A stretch of 64,000 nt of DNA, from contig JADJSG010000006.1 in assembly GCA_016711825.1 (NCBI GenBank), positions 1 to 64,000 on the forward strand, written 5' to 3'. The notes under the pieces are model-generated. The model did not search any database and was not told where the DNA came from. It was given only the letters and a program-made list of their open reading frames with translations. Within the stretch, counting starts at the first letter, position 1; the number at the start of each line of letters is the position of its first letter. The translations under genes were made by a program, and so were the position numbers. Below, piece by piece: positions 21,800 to 29,696 of the stretch. The DNA is from Bacteroidota bacterium (GTDB taxonomy: Bacteria; Bacteroidota; Bacteroidia; Chitinophagales; Chitinophagaceae).

Positions 21800-22987
21800 A
21801 TGAATCAAAACTTAGTAAACCGACTTAGGTCAGAAATCGAAGCCATCAAGGAAGCAGGATTATTTAAACAAGAAAGGGTTATCTCTTCTGTACAATCGGC
21901 ACATATTATTGCCAATGGCAAAGATGTTTTAAATTTTTGTGCGAATAATTATTTAGGCCTTTCATCGCATCCAAACACCCTCGCAGCTGCGCATAAAACA
22001 CTCGAAGAACGTGGCTATGGCATGAGTAGTGTACGTTTTATTTGTGGCACACAAGATATTCATAAAGAACTGGAAGCAAAAATTTCTGCTTTTTTAGGCA
22101 CTGAAGATACCATATTATATTGTGCCGCATTCGATGCCAATGGCGGTTTGTTTGAACCTTTGTTAAACGAAGAAGATGCCATCATTTCAGACGAACTCAA
22201 TCATGCATCTATTATCGATGGTGTGCGTCTTTGCAAAGCAGCCCGACATCGTTATAAACACAATGACATGGCCGATTTAGAAGAACAGCTTAAAGCCACC
22301 CAACATTGCAGAAGCCGTATGATTGCTACCGATAGTGTATTTAGCATGGATGGCACCATTGCCCAACTCGATAAAATATGCGATCTGGCTGCTCAATATG
22401 ATGCCATTGTGATGATAGATGAATCACACTCAAGTGGCTTTATGGGCAAAACCGGTCGTGGTGTACATGAACTTTGCAATGTAATGGACAAAGTAGATAT
22501 CATCACTGGTACCCTGGGCAAAGCCTTAGGCGGCTCAAATGGCGGATTTACCAGTGGTAAAAAAGAAGTGATAGAAATGCTTCGTCAAAAAAGCAGACCT
22601 TATTTATTTTCAAATACTTTAGCCCCAAGTGTGGTAGGTGCTTCAATTGCTATATTAGAAACATTGAGTGAAACCACCGCTTTACGCGATCAGTTAGAAG
22701 AAAACACATTATATTTTAGAGAAAAAATTACGGCTGCAGGTTTTGATATTAAACCTGGTATACATCCAATAGTACCTATCATGCTTTACGATGCGGTGTT
22801 AGCCCAAAAAATGGCAACCCGTATGCTGGAAGAAGGTATTTATGTCATCGGATTTTTCTTTCCTGTAGTAGCAAAAGGCAATGCGCGTATCAGGGTACAA
22901 ATCAGTGCAGGACATCAACGCGCTCATCTCGATCAAGCTATTGAAGCCTTTACCAAAGTAGGAAAAGAACTGGGCGTGATAAAATAA
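21800..22987 (+). CDS. kbl: Glycine C-acetyltransferase (2-amino-3-ketobutyrate CoA ligase)
   Basis: A PLP enzyme of the alpha-oxoamine synthase family that converts 2-amino-3-ketobutyrate plus CoA to glycine and acetyl-CoA in threonine breakdown. Start 21800 ([20 protein letters not shown]) gives 395 residues, matching E. coli Kbl; the open frame continues upstream to 21725 but that part has no family match. Visible motifs are [53 protein letters not shown] and the PLP lysine in [10 protein letters not shown]. Threonine dehydrogenase, its usual partner, is not adjacent. 8-amino-7-oxononanoate synthase is the main alternative, but the HNDM and SRPYLFSN blocks favour Kbl. Confidence 0.9.
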   Translation: MNQNLVNRLRSEIEAIKEAGLFKQERVISSVQSAHIIANGKDVLNFCANNYLGLSSHPNTLAAAHKTLEERGYGMSSVRFICGTQDIHKELEAKISAFLGTEDTILYCAAFDANGGLFEPLLNEEDAIISDELNHASIIDGVRLCKAARHRYKHNDMADLEEQLKATQHCRSRMIATDSVFSMDGTIAQLDKICDLAAQYDAIVMIDESHSSGFMGKTGRGVHELCNVMDKVDIITGTLGKALGGSNGGFTSGKKEVIEMLRQKSRPYLFSNTLAPSVVGASIAILETLSETTALRDQLEENTLYFREKITAAGFDIKPGIHPIVPIMLYDAVLAQKMATRMLEEGIYVIGFFFPVVAKGNARIRVQISAGHQRAHLDQAIEAFTKVGKELGVIK

Positions 22988-23036
22988 TGGTTGAGAAATA
23001 TTAAACATTTCATTGAATAAAAAAAAGTAAAAAAAC

Positions 23037-23381
23037 ATGATAACAAAATTAAAAATAGCCCTTGCGCTATTATTAGCATGCACTTTGAACTCGGCAGATG
23101 CACAAAAAATATTTAGTGCCGATGCCGAATACAAAGCCAAAGTAAAAGTATTTGTGGTGGATGCTGAGTATAAAGCCGACCTTATTGTATATAAAGAAGA
23201 TGCCGAATATAAAGCCAAAGGGAATGATGGCAAATGGTATTTTGTAGATGCTTCCTACAAAGCAGATAAAATAATATTTTTTGTAGATGCCGAATACAAA
23301 GCAGACTTAAAAGTCTATTTTGCCGATGCTTCCTACAAAGCCAACTGGAAAAATAGCAGTAAAAAACATTTGATGTATTAA
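23037..23381 (+). CDS. Small secreted repeat protein (DUF6150-like), six DAEYKA repeats
   Basis: A 114-residue protein with signal peptide (MITKLKIALALLLACTLNSADA) and then nothing but tandem repeats: DAEYKAK, DAEYKAD, DAEYKAK, DASYKAD, DAEYKAD, DASYKAN, each followed by a short beta-like segment such as VKVFVV, LIVYKE or LKVYFA. The spacing is 13 residues, except 16 in the third unit. It resembles the DUF6150 family of Bacteroidota, whose function is unknown. The alternating pattern suggests a small beta-solenoid or surface fibre. It lies 49 bp after kbl and 96 bp before another repeat protein. Confidence 0.75.
   Translation: MITKLKIALALLLACTLNSADAQKIFSADAEYKAKVKVFVVDAEYKADLIVYKEDAEYKAKGNDGKWYFVDASYKADKIIFFVDAEYKADLKVYFADASYKANWKNSSKKHLMY
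23121..23343 (+). repeat. In-frame tandem repeat array, about 39-bp units
   Basis: Six imperfect copies of GATGCCGAATACAAAGCC (or GATGCTTCCTACAAAGCA), separated by 21-30 variable bases, encode the DAEYKA/DASYKA repeats. Codons differ between copies, so the array is old and kept by selection on the protein. Confidence 0.8.
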
Positions 23382-23477
23382 TCCATTTTGATTCAAAAGA
23401 ATTATTTAACATTCAAATTGTAACTGCATTTAAAAAATACTTAATTTCGCAGTTCACTATTAAAAAATATAAAAGTC

Positions 23478-23861
23478 ATGCAAGAATTAATCAACAAACT
23501 TATTAGCGAAGTAGGCTTAAATGCAGAACAAGCACAAAAAACCATTGAAACTGTAATGTCATTTGTAAAATCGAAAGTACCCTCTGCCCTATCAGGCAAC
23601 ATAGATGCGATGTTTTCAGGTGTTCAGGCAACTGTAAAAGAATCAAGCTATGCTGACAAAGCAGAAGATTTTGCAGAAGCTACTAAAGACAAATTAGAAG
23701 ATTTTGCAGAAAATACCAAAGAAAAATTAGAAGATTTTGCAGAGCAAGCCAAAGAAAAACTGAGCGACGCAGCAGACAAAGCAGAAGATTTTGCAAAAGA
23801 TGCTTTAGGCAAACTAAAAGGGATGTTTGGTAATGATGATAAAAAAGAAGGCACTGCCTAA
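23478..23861 (+). CDS. Small protein with amphipathic 11-residue repeats (apolipoprotein/LEA-like)
   Basis: A 127-residue protein without signal peptide. Residues 1-50 form a helical segment (EVGLNAEQAQKTIETVMSF). From about residue 55 it carries 11-mers: DKAEDFAEATK, DKLEDFAENTK, EKLEDFAEQAK, EKLSDAADKAE, DFAKDALGKLK. The regular charge pattern predicts one long amphipathic helix, as in LEA, YtxH-type and apolipoprotein-like proteins that coat membranes or protect proteins. No enzyme motif is seen. TAATTTCG near 23441 resembles a -7 box, and a terminator follows. Confidence 0.75.
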   Translation: MQELINKLISEVGLNAEQAQKTIETVMSFVKSKVPSALSGNIDAMFSGVQATVKESSYADKAEDFAEATKDKLEDFAENTKEKLEDFAEQAKEKLSDAADKAEDFAKDALGKLKGMFGNDDKKEGTA

Positions 23862-23883
23862 TAAGCAATAACAATAAACATTG

Positions 23884-23918
23884 AAAAGTCACATGCAAAC
23901 CATGTGGCTTTTTTTTGT
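23884..23918 (+). terminator. Intrinsic terminator
   Basis: AAAAGTCACATG at 23884-23895 pairs with CATGTGGCTTTT at 23901-23912 (one G-T pair), and a run of T's continues to 23916. It closes the 11-mer repeat gene. Confidence 0.85.
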
Positions 23919-23988
23919 TTGTAAATCCCCTATCATTTTTACCCCTTTGGTTTATAAAATCAGCCAAATACTTTTTAACCATTAAGCG

Positions 23989-24016
23989 TTTATACCAAAT
24001 GCATTTACTATGTAGT
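23989..24016. repeat. Half copy of a dispersed palindromic element
   Basis: TTTATACCAAATGCATTTAC and the following CTATGTAGT match the left arm and loop of the full palindrome at 45458-45505 (TTTATACCAAATGTATTTTT). No right arm is present. Confidence 0.4.
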
Positions 24017-24103
24017 TATTTGCGATCTCCTGATGCAAGCACAATACATAAAAATTGCTCAATTGTTAGATAAATAATAGCTGATAAAAAGAGCGATTTT
24101 AAT

Positions 24104-24111
24104 TAACTTTG
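24104..24111 (+). promoter_or_regulatory. -7 promoter box next to the antitoxin start
   Basis: TAACTTTG fits TAnnTTTG and ends only four bases before the antitoxin ATG at 24116. If used, the transcript would have almost no 5' leader. No TTTG stands 19 bases upstream. Confidence 0.5.
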
Positions 24112-24115
24112 TAGG

Positions 24116-24334
24116 ATGAAAATAGCAATTCAATATTTGAACGATAGTAATGGAAAGACTCAAGCTGTCCAATTGCCACTATCTGACTGGGAAAAAGTTT
24201 TAGATAAGATAAAAATGTATGAGCAATCACTCAAACTAAAATCGGACCTAAAAGAAGCATTTGCACAAGTGACCCAGATGAAAAAATCTAAACATAAAAA
24301 GCAAACGCTAAATGAATTTTTAGATGAGCTTTAA
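24116..24334 (+). CDS. Putative type II antitoxin
   Basis: A 72-residue acidic/lysine-rich protein with PLSDWEKVLDKIKMYEQSLKL in the middle and a helical C-terminus ending NEFLDEL. No known antitoxin DNA-binding fold is obvious. The call rests on context: it overlaps the following RelE/ParE-like toxin gene by 11 bp, the usual antitoxin-first arrangement, and Bacteroidota carry many such pairs with a short PxSxWE-type partner. Function as toxin neutraliser is inferred. Confidence 0.7.
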   Translation: MKIAIQYLNDSNGKTQAVQLPLSDWEKVLDKIKMYEQSLKLKSDLKEAFAQVTQMKKSKHKKQTLNEFLDEL

Positions 24335-24671
24335 TGTTATACCTTCAGATAAATTCAAGAAGGAAGCGAAAAGACTAATTCGCAAATTTCCATCGTTTAA
24401 AGAAGAACTTCGTGAACTAAGTATTACTCTCAGCGAGCATCCAGAGACAGGTAAACCCTTAGGAAAGGATACATATAAAATTCGTTTAGCAATTAAGAGC
24501 AAAGGTAAAGGCAAAAGTGGTGGCGCTCGAGTCATTACTTACTTGGTAACTGAAAATGAAGAAGTATATCTTTTACTGATCTATGACAAATCAGAATATG
24601 ATAGTGTAGATGACAAATTACTTCAACAAATAATAGACGGATTAGATAAAGACAGAAATGATCGCACATAA
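24324..24671 (+). CDS. RelE/ParE-superfamily toxin
   Basis: A 115-residue basic protein. The start MSFNVIPSDKFKKEAKRLIRKF is the typical first strand and helices of RelE/ParE toxins; the core YKIRLAIKSKGKGKSGGARV resembles the basic surface of ribosome-dependent RNases, and YLLLIYDKSEYDSV the last strand. Such toxins cut mRNA on the ribosome (RelE-like) or poison gyrase (ParE-like); sequence alone does not decide. The ATG overlaps the antitoxin by 11 bp, implying translational coupling. Confidence 0.8.
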   Translation: MSFNVIPSDKFKKEAKRLIRKFPSFKEELRELSITLSEHPETGKPLGKDTYKIRLAIKSKGKGKSGGARVITYLVTENEEVYLLLIYDKSEYDSVDDKLLQQIIDGLDKDRNDRT

Positions 24672-24957
24672 CACACCGCAAAGCGGCTGAGTCGCATTTC
24701 AATCTGATTTTTCTTTATTGTGCTTTGGAATATTTTTTAAACAGTTTACCTTTAAATTCCCCAACGAACGCCTGCCGAGTACCCGTTAGAAAATTATCGC
24801 TATCATACCTACACATTTTGCATTGAAGCTAGTAATAATTGGACTTTCATTCATGAGTTGTTGGTATTAATGCTGATAGTAATAATGTTGATCAAATGGT
24901 TTTGGCTTAATAAAAATATTTAACCTATTTTTATCCTTCAAGAAAAAAGACATACAT
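24672..24957. other. Intergenic region, no gene seen
   Basis: Between the toxin and the PPK2-like gene. It contains a short CCGCAAAGCGG hairpin at about 24676-24686 without a T run and no open frame with family features. Just under 300 bases. Confidence 0.5.
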
Positions 24958-25716
24958 ATGGCAAAATCACCCGAAATTAATCTTTCAAAAATATCTACAC
25001 GTGCCCCAAAAGGACTTGATAAAGACAAAATAAAAAATATCACCAAAGGTTTTTTAGATGAAATAGAAACCTTGCAAAACTTAATGTATGCTGAAAATAA
25101 GCACTCATTATTGATCATCATTCAAGGGATGGATGCCAGTGGAAAAGATGGCCTCACACGTGATGTTTTTACCAGTGTAAATCCACAGGGTATACAGGTA
25201 AGATCGTGGAAAGCACCTACGGCTGAAGAACTTTCACATGATTTTTTATGGCGCATACACCAGCACACACCTGCAAAAGGGATGATACAAATTCATAATC
25301 GTTCACATTATGAAGATATCCTCATCACAAGGGTTCATCAATGGATAGATGATGCTACCGCTAAAAAAAGAATGAAATCAATCAATAATTTTGAAAACCA
25401 TTTAATAGAAAACAACAATACAACGATATTAAAATTCTATCTGCATATTTCACACGAAGAGCAATTATCAAGACTACAAGAACGAATGCAAATTCCAGAA
25501 AAGATGTGGAAGTATAACGAAAACGATCTCAAAGAATCTGAACTTTGGGATATCTATATGAACTATTATGAAGACGCTTTTAATCAATGCAATCAACCAG
25601 CGTGGAATATTGTTCCTTCAGATCAAAATTGGTATAAAAATTATGTAGTGGCCGAAACCATTTTGCAAACACTCAAAAGTTTTAAAATGCAATTTCCAGG
25701 TATGAAAAAATCCTAA
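24958..25716 (+). CDS. PPK2-family polyphosphate:nucleotide phosphotransferase
   Basis: A 252-residue soluble P-loop kinase of the polyphosphate kinase 2 family, which uses polyphosphate to phosphorylate nucleoside mono- or diphosphates. Walker A is GMDASGKDG (residues 57-65), Walker B lies in the block IQIHNRSHYED (110-120), and SWKAPTAEELSHDFLWRIH (83-101) is the conserved substrate region. The usual FNRSHYED is HNRSHYED here. EKMWKYNENDLKESELW matches the lid and helix that follow. Single-domain length fits class I or III enzymes. Whether AMP or ADP is the acceptor cannot be told. The upstream toxin genes appear unrelated. Confidence 0.85.
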   Translation: MAKSPEINLSKISTRAPKGLDKDKIKNITKGFLDEIETLQNLMYAENKHSLLIIIQGMDASGKDGLTRDVFTSVNPQGIQVRSWKAPTAEELSHDFLWRIHQHTPAKGMIQIHNRSHYEDILITRVHQWIDDATAKKRMKSINNFENHLIENNNTTILKFYLHISHEEQLSRLQERMQIPEKMWKYNENDLKESELWDIYMNYYEDAFNQCNQPAWNIVPSDQNWYKNYVVAETILQTLKSFKMQFPGMKKS

Positions 25717-25741
25717 GATATAATTAGCTCAACTTTTTAAT

Positions 25742-25749
25742 TATATTTG
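25742..25749 (+). promoter_or_regulatory. -7 promoter box for mscL
   Basis: TATATTTG fits TAnnTTTG and lies 22 bases before the mscL ATG at 25772. The -33 element is not recognisable. Confidence 0.5.
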
Positions 25750-25771
25750 TCGCTTATTAAAAAAAAATAAC

Positions 25772-26200
25772 ATGGGATTTATTAAAGAATTTAAAGAATT
25801 TGCCAGTGGTGGCAATTTAGTTGATTTAGCTGTTGCGGTGGTCATGGGTACTGCAATAGGAAAAGTCATCGCAGCCTTTATCGATGGAATGGTACTGCCT
25901 TTGGTAGGTATGATTTCGGGTAAAGATTTTAGTAATATGTATATTGGTTTAAATGAAGCTACACAAGCTGCCGCAGCCAGTGGCACAGTTTCATTGGTAG
26001 AAGCCCAAAAGTTAGGACCCGTATTTGCGTATGGCAATTTTATATCAGCGGTTGTCAATTTTCTGCTGATTGCATTTGTTGTATTTATCGTATTAAAAGG
26101 AATCAATAAAATGAAAAAAGCAAAGGAAGAAAGTGCACCAGCAGGTCCATCTTCAACAGATGCCTTACTGATGGAAATCAGAGATGCTTTGAAAAAATAA
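25772..26200 (+). CDS. mscL: Large-conductance mechanosensitive channel MscL
   Basis: A 142-residue inner-membrane protein that opens under membrane tension to release solutes during osmotic downshock. The N-terminus MGFIKEFKEFASGGNLVDLAVAV with TM1 (AVVMGTAIGKVIAAFIDGMV, about residues 22-41) is the signature of MscL. The second helix is NFISAVVNFLLIAFVVFIV, and a C-terminal helix follows (DALLMEIRDALKK). The loop between the helices includes an Ala/Ser-rich insert (NEATQAAAASGTVS). It functions as a homopentamer. Confidence 0.95.
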   Translation: MGFIKEFKEFASGGNLVDLAVAVVMGTAIGKVIAAFIDGMVLPLVGMISGKDFSNMYIGLNEATQAAAASGTVSLVEAQKLGPVFAYGNFISAVVNFLLIAFVVFIVLKGINKMKKAKEESAPAGPSSTDALLMEIRDALKK

Positions 26201-26290
26201 TACATACTATACATAATAGCAGTTGCAATTGTATGAAGCTGTATTAAAATGTGTATATGCATATTACCAATATTATGCTAAGCATCTATC

Positions 26291-26309
26291 AAAAAATTTT
26301 GGTATAAAT
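26291..26309. repeat. Inverted half copy of the dispersed palindromic element
   Basis: AAAAAATTTTGGTATAAAT is the right arm of the palindrome at 45458-45505 (reverse complement ATTTATACCAAAATTTTTT). It sits in the spacer after mscL. Confidence 0.4.
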
Positions 26310-26333
26310 AGATTGTTAAACAGATACTTCAAA

Positions 26334-26363
26334 ATGCCTCCTTTTAAAAAAGGAGGCATTTTT
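26334..26363 (+). terminator. Intrinsic terminator between mscL and the DUF3078 gene
   Basis: ATGCCTCCTTT at 26334-26344 and AAAGGAGGCAT at 26349-26359 form a perfect stem followed by TTTT. The stem ends only about 20 bases before the ATG of the next gene, so it argues against the longer upstream start (26223) for that gene. Confidence 0.8.
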
Positions 26364-26381
26364 GCACCCAAAAAAAATTTT

Positions 26382-27419
26382 ATGAAAAAGTACTTATTTT
26401 CCCTACTAGGAATATTTATGTTTAACCTGACATCTGCACAGGTTGATAAACAATCAGATGAATTACAAAAAGAGTTAAAGCGAAAAGTAGAAGCAAAAGA
26501 TGAAGGCTGGAAAAAGGGTGGCTTATTAAATATAGGCATCAACCAAGCCATGCTTGAAAACTGGTCTGCAGGTGGTGAAAGATTATCATTTGCTGCAAAT
26601 GGTCAACTCAATGCCTTTTTAGCGAGAATCAAATCAAACACCATATTTGAAAATACCCTTGACTTATATTATGGCCTCAATTATGTAGCGTCAAACCATT
26701 TTGTACCGCGCAAACTTGATGATCGAATCGATTTTTCATCCCGTTTTGGTTTACAACCCAAAAATTGGACTGTATCAAAAAATAAATTTAAAAACCATAC
26801 CTACTTTACAGGCCTTTTTAGGTTTCAAAGTCAGTTTACTGAAGGTTATAATTATGAACTACCCAACTGGGAACTCAATCCTGTTTCTGAATTTTTATCA
26901 CCCGCATTTTTTACTTTAGCCATCGGTGCTGAATACAGACCTAATGACAATTTTTCGGTATTCTTTTCTCCCCTAGCTGTAAAATCTACTTTTGTTAAAA
27001 GTCGATATACCTTACTTAGCAACGCTTATGGAGTGGAACAAGGCAAAACAAGTCGATTTGAATTAGGTGCTTATTTTACCGCTAAATACAGAACCGCTAT
27101 CACCAAAAATATTAATTACAGCACCCGCTTAGACCTCTACTCAAATTACCTTGCTAAAAATACAGTGGTGAATGGCATCATTGTTAAAAAAGACAATCCA
27201 GGTAATGTAGATCTTTTGTGGGATCATTTTTTTGCATTAAAAATCAATAAATTTATTGGGGCTGGCTTAGGCGTCACATTATTTTATGACAATGACCAAC
27301 CAGGACAAAAAAATAAAAAAACAACCGACGCCTTTGGTAATGACACCTATGACTATGGCCCTCTTGGATGGTTACAAATGAAACAAGTGCTCAATGTTGG
27401 TTTTAGTTATAAACTATAA
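26382..27419 (+). CDS. DUF3078 outer-membrane protein
   Basis: A 345-residue secreted protein with signal peptide MKKYLFSLLGIFMFNLTSAQ. The start at 26382 is chosen because the frame upstream crosses a terminator hairpin. The body has WKKGGLLNIGINQAMLENWSAGGERLSF, the usual opening of DUF3078 proteins, and then many aromatic beta-strands (NTIFENTLDLYYGLNYV, RTAITKNINYSTRLDLYSN) ending in VLNVGFSYKL with a terminal aromatic-type barrel strand. Predicted as an outer-membrane beta-barrel of unknown function, common in Bacteroidota. Confidence 0.8.
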   Translation: MKKYLFSLLGIFMFNLTSAQVDKQSDELQKELKRKVEAKDEGWKKGGLLNIGINQAMLENWSAGGERLSFAANGQLNAFLARIKSNTIFENTLDLYYGLNYVASNHFVPRKLDDRIDFSSRFGLQPKNWTVSKNKFKNHTYFTGLFRFQSQFTEGYNYELPNWELNPVSEFLSPAFFTLAIGAEYRPNDNFSVFFSPLAVKSTFVKSRYTLLSNAYGVEQGKTSRFELGAYFTAKYRTAITKNINYSTRLDLYSNYLAKNTVVNGIIVKKDNPGNVDLLWDHFFALKINKFIGAGLGVTLFYDNDQPGQKNKKTTDAFGNDTYDYGPLGWLQMKQVLNVGFSYKL

Positions 27420-27511
27420 TACCTACATACCTTTTTCATAAACTCATTGATCATGTGTTGTGCAATAAATTACCGTTTGAATGATACCACACAAGGTATC
27501 TAAGCTTGAAA

Positions 27512-27542
27512 TTGTATGACTCGATAAATATTCCTATTTTTG
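27512..27542 (+). promoter_or_regulatory. Promoter upstream of the LTA-synthase-like gene
   Basis: TTG at 27512-27514 and TATTTTTG at 27535-27542 are 20 bases apart, close to the Bacteroidota consensus. The transcript would have a leader of roughly 100 bases before the start codon at 27651. Confidence 0.55.
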
Positions 27543-27650
27543 CGTACCTTTTGCATATTAACAAAGGAAGTATTTGCCTGTTGTGCATTTCATCCATTGG
27601 GGATAACGAAAAATTAAAACAGGTAGTTCGCACAAAGGGTCTATTTACCT

Positions 27651-29585
27651 ATGACTAATCGCATCGCATTGATACCCGCTGTATTTATAAAAGTGCTCGC
27701 CCAAATAGGCTTATTGATGCTTTTTAGTCAACTCATCAGGCTCACTTTTTTTCTTATCCATGCTTCCTATTTTTCTGTGAGCTCTTGGCAAGAATATGGC
27801 ATGATTGTGTTTTACAGTCTTCGTTTCGACCTGTCTTCTATTTTTACAATCAACTTTGTATATATCGCATTGACCCTATTGCCATTTGCAATAATGAATA
27901 AAAAATGGGTGCAATATGTACTCCAAAGTTTCTTTATCATCAGCAATAGTGTGGCTTTTATATTTGACATTGCCGATATCGGGTATTTCCCCTATGTCCG
28001 CAAACGAATGACCGCAGATGTTTTTCATTTGATTGAAAAAAAATCGGACTTTATAGATTTACTTCCCAATTATTTAACCAAATTTTGGTATGTAAGTCTG
28101 TTGATTCTTGTGGTAGTGACTGCATTGATTTTCTTTTATAAAAAATATTTTAAAGAGACCCAAACACAAGCATTTTCATTCAAGCATCTTGGGCTTTATC
28201 TCCTAACAATGGCATTATCAGTGATTGCAATCAGGGGAGGTTTGCAACTTCGTCCGATTACATTAAGCAATGCTGTACTTACCAATAAAAATGAAAACAT
28301 TCCCTTAATCATCAATACCCCTTTTTCAATTTTAAAAACAATCGAAAGTCAACCCTTACAAGCATTGCATTATTTTGGAGATGAGGAACTCAAAACATAT
28401 TATCAACCCATCAAAAAATTTGGGAATGGATCAATAAGGTCACATAGCATGAAGAAACAAAATGTAGTTGTCATTCTTTTGGAAAGTTTTGGCAAAGCAT
28501 TTACCAGCTTAGGTGGCCGTCAAAGCTATACTCCTTTTCTTGACAGTTTGATGCAGCAAAGTATGACTTTCAATCATGCCTTCGCCAATGCCTATCGTTC
28601 GGCTGATGGCATACCCGCTGTATTGTCGAGTATCCCTTTTTTCATGAATGAGGCATTCCCCATTTCTCCCTATGCCACCAATAAAATTGACGCGTTGCCA
28701 TCCCTCTTAAAGCCTTATGGTTATACCTCTTCTTTTTTTCATGGAGGAGCCAATGGCACCATGAATTTTGACACCTATTGTAAAAATGCAGGTTTTGATC
28801 GGTATATTGGTCGAAATGAATACCATAACGACAATGATTATGATGGTACATGGGGCATTTGGGATGAACCTTTTTTACAATTTGTGGTGCAGCAATTAAA
28901 CAATGAGCCACAACCTTTTTGTTCAGCCGTATTTACCTTAAGCTCACATGAGCCCTTTGCTTTGCCCCCAAAATATCAACAAGCCCCCTTTGCTAAATGG
29001 CCGGGTATACATAAAGGCATTGCTTATAGTGATATGGCATTGCGAAAATTTTTTGAAGCAGCCGCTCAAACTGATTGGTTTCAAAATACCTTGTTTGTTA
29101 TCACAGCCGATCATCATTACTTAGCATACAATGATGCATCTCAAGGTTATTATAATCAAGGAATGGGACTTTTTGCCATCCCTATATTGTTTTATGCGCC
29201 AAACGATCCCCTTTTAAAAGGAGTAAATGATCGATTGATACAGCAAATCGACATCATGCCTTCTGTATTAGACTACCTTCATGTTGATAAACCCTTTTTT
29301 AGTTTTGGCAATAGTGTATTCGATACTACAGCATCTCCCTTTTGCTTTACCTCTATCAATGACCAATATTACATGCTACAACCACCCTACCTGATAACTG
29401 CAAATGCTGACCGGGTAAATGGGTTTTATCATTTTGAAAATGACAGCACTCTACGCCATAATTTGATGGCAAATAAGGATTCTTTGTTTGTTCATAGCGA
29501 AAATAAATTTCATGCTTTCATGCAGTTATTACATGCTTGTATTATACAGAATAAACAATCCTATCAAACATTTAGCAAGCCTTAA
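27651..29585 (+). CDS. LTA-synthase-family membrane phosphotransferase (sulfatase fold)
   Basis: A 644-residue protein with about five N-terminal membrane helices (roughly residues 10-35, 50-80, 88-112, 145-163, 182-196) and an extracytoplasmic alkaline-phosphatase/sulfatase-fold domain. NVVVILLESFGKAF (271-284) supplies a metal-ligand Glu (E278). YRSADGIPA (315-323) stands where LtaS has its Thr nucleophile, so Ser317 is the likely nucleophile. FFHGGANGTMNFD, TLSSHEPF and ITADHHY are the other conserved metal blocks. In Gram-negatives such proteins transfer phosphoglycerol or phosphoethanolamine to glycans or lipids. Substrate here unknown. Confidence 0.85.
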   Translation: MTNRIALIPAVFIKVLAQIGLLMLFSQLIRLTFFLIHASYFSVSSWQEYGMIVFYSLRFDLSSIFTINFVYIALTLLPFAIMNKKWVQYVLQSFFIISNSVAFIFDIADIGYFPYVRKRMTADVFHLIEKKSDFIDLLPNYLTKFWYVSLLILVVVTALIFFYKKYFKETQTQAFSFKHLGLYLLTMALSVIAIRGGLQLRPITLSNAVLTNKNENIPLIINTPFSILKTIESQPLQALHYFGDEELKTYYQPIKKFGNGSIRSHSMKKQNVVVILLESFGKAFTSLGGRQSYTPFLDSLMQQSMTFNHAFANAYRSADGIPAVLSSIPFFMNEAFPISPYATNKIDALPSLLKPYGYTSSFFHGGANGTMNFDTYCKNAGFDRYIGRNEYHNDNDYDGTWGIWDEPFLQFVVQQLNNEPQPFCSAVFTLSSHEPFALPPKYQQAPFAKWPGIHKGIAYSDMALRKFFEAAAQTDWFQNTLFVITADHHYLAYNDASQGYYNQGMGLFAIPILFYAPNDPLLKGVNDRLIQQIDIMPSVLDYLHVDKPFFSFGNSVFDTTASPFCFTSINDQYYMLQPPYLITANADRVNGFYHFENDSTLRHNLMANKDSLFVHSENKFHAFMQLLHACIIQNKQSYQTFSKP

Positions 29586-29674
29586 ACACTATTCTGTATG
29601 CTTAATTGATTTACTTAACTATATATTATAAGTAAATACTAAGGCTAATTAAGTAGCTGTCTTCTATTTTTTTG

Positions 29675-29682
29675 TAGCTTTG
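29675..29682 (+). promoter_or_regulatory. -7 promoter box for ahcY
   Basis: TAGCTTTG fits TAnnTTTG and ends 14 bases before the ahcY ATG at 29697. No clear -33 element is seen. Confidence 0.5.
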
Positions 29683-29696
29683 CAAAAATTTTTTAT

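Noticed and set aside
12437..22000. Programmed ribosomal frameshifting in the SNF2, pyrC, T9SS and porin genes
   Set aside because: There are too many unrelated genes, no common slippery heptamer plus structure, and the density follows position in the window. Sequencing error is simpler.
23121..23343. CRISPR-like regular repeats
   Set aside because: The units are in frame inside a signal-peptide protein, codons vary between units, and there are no spacers of constant length or cas genes.
24676..24686. CCGCAAAGCGG hairpin as terminator of the toxin gene
   Set aside because: The stem is only four base pairs and no T run follows directly.
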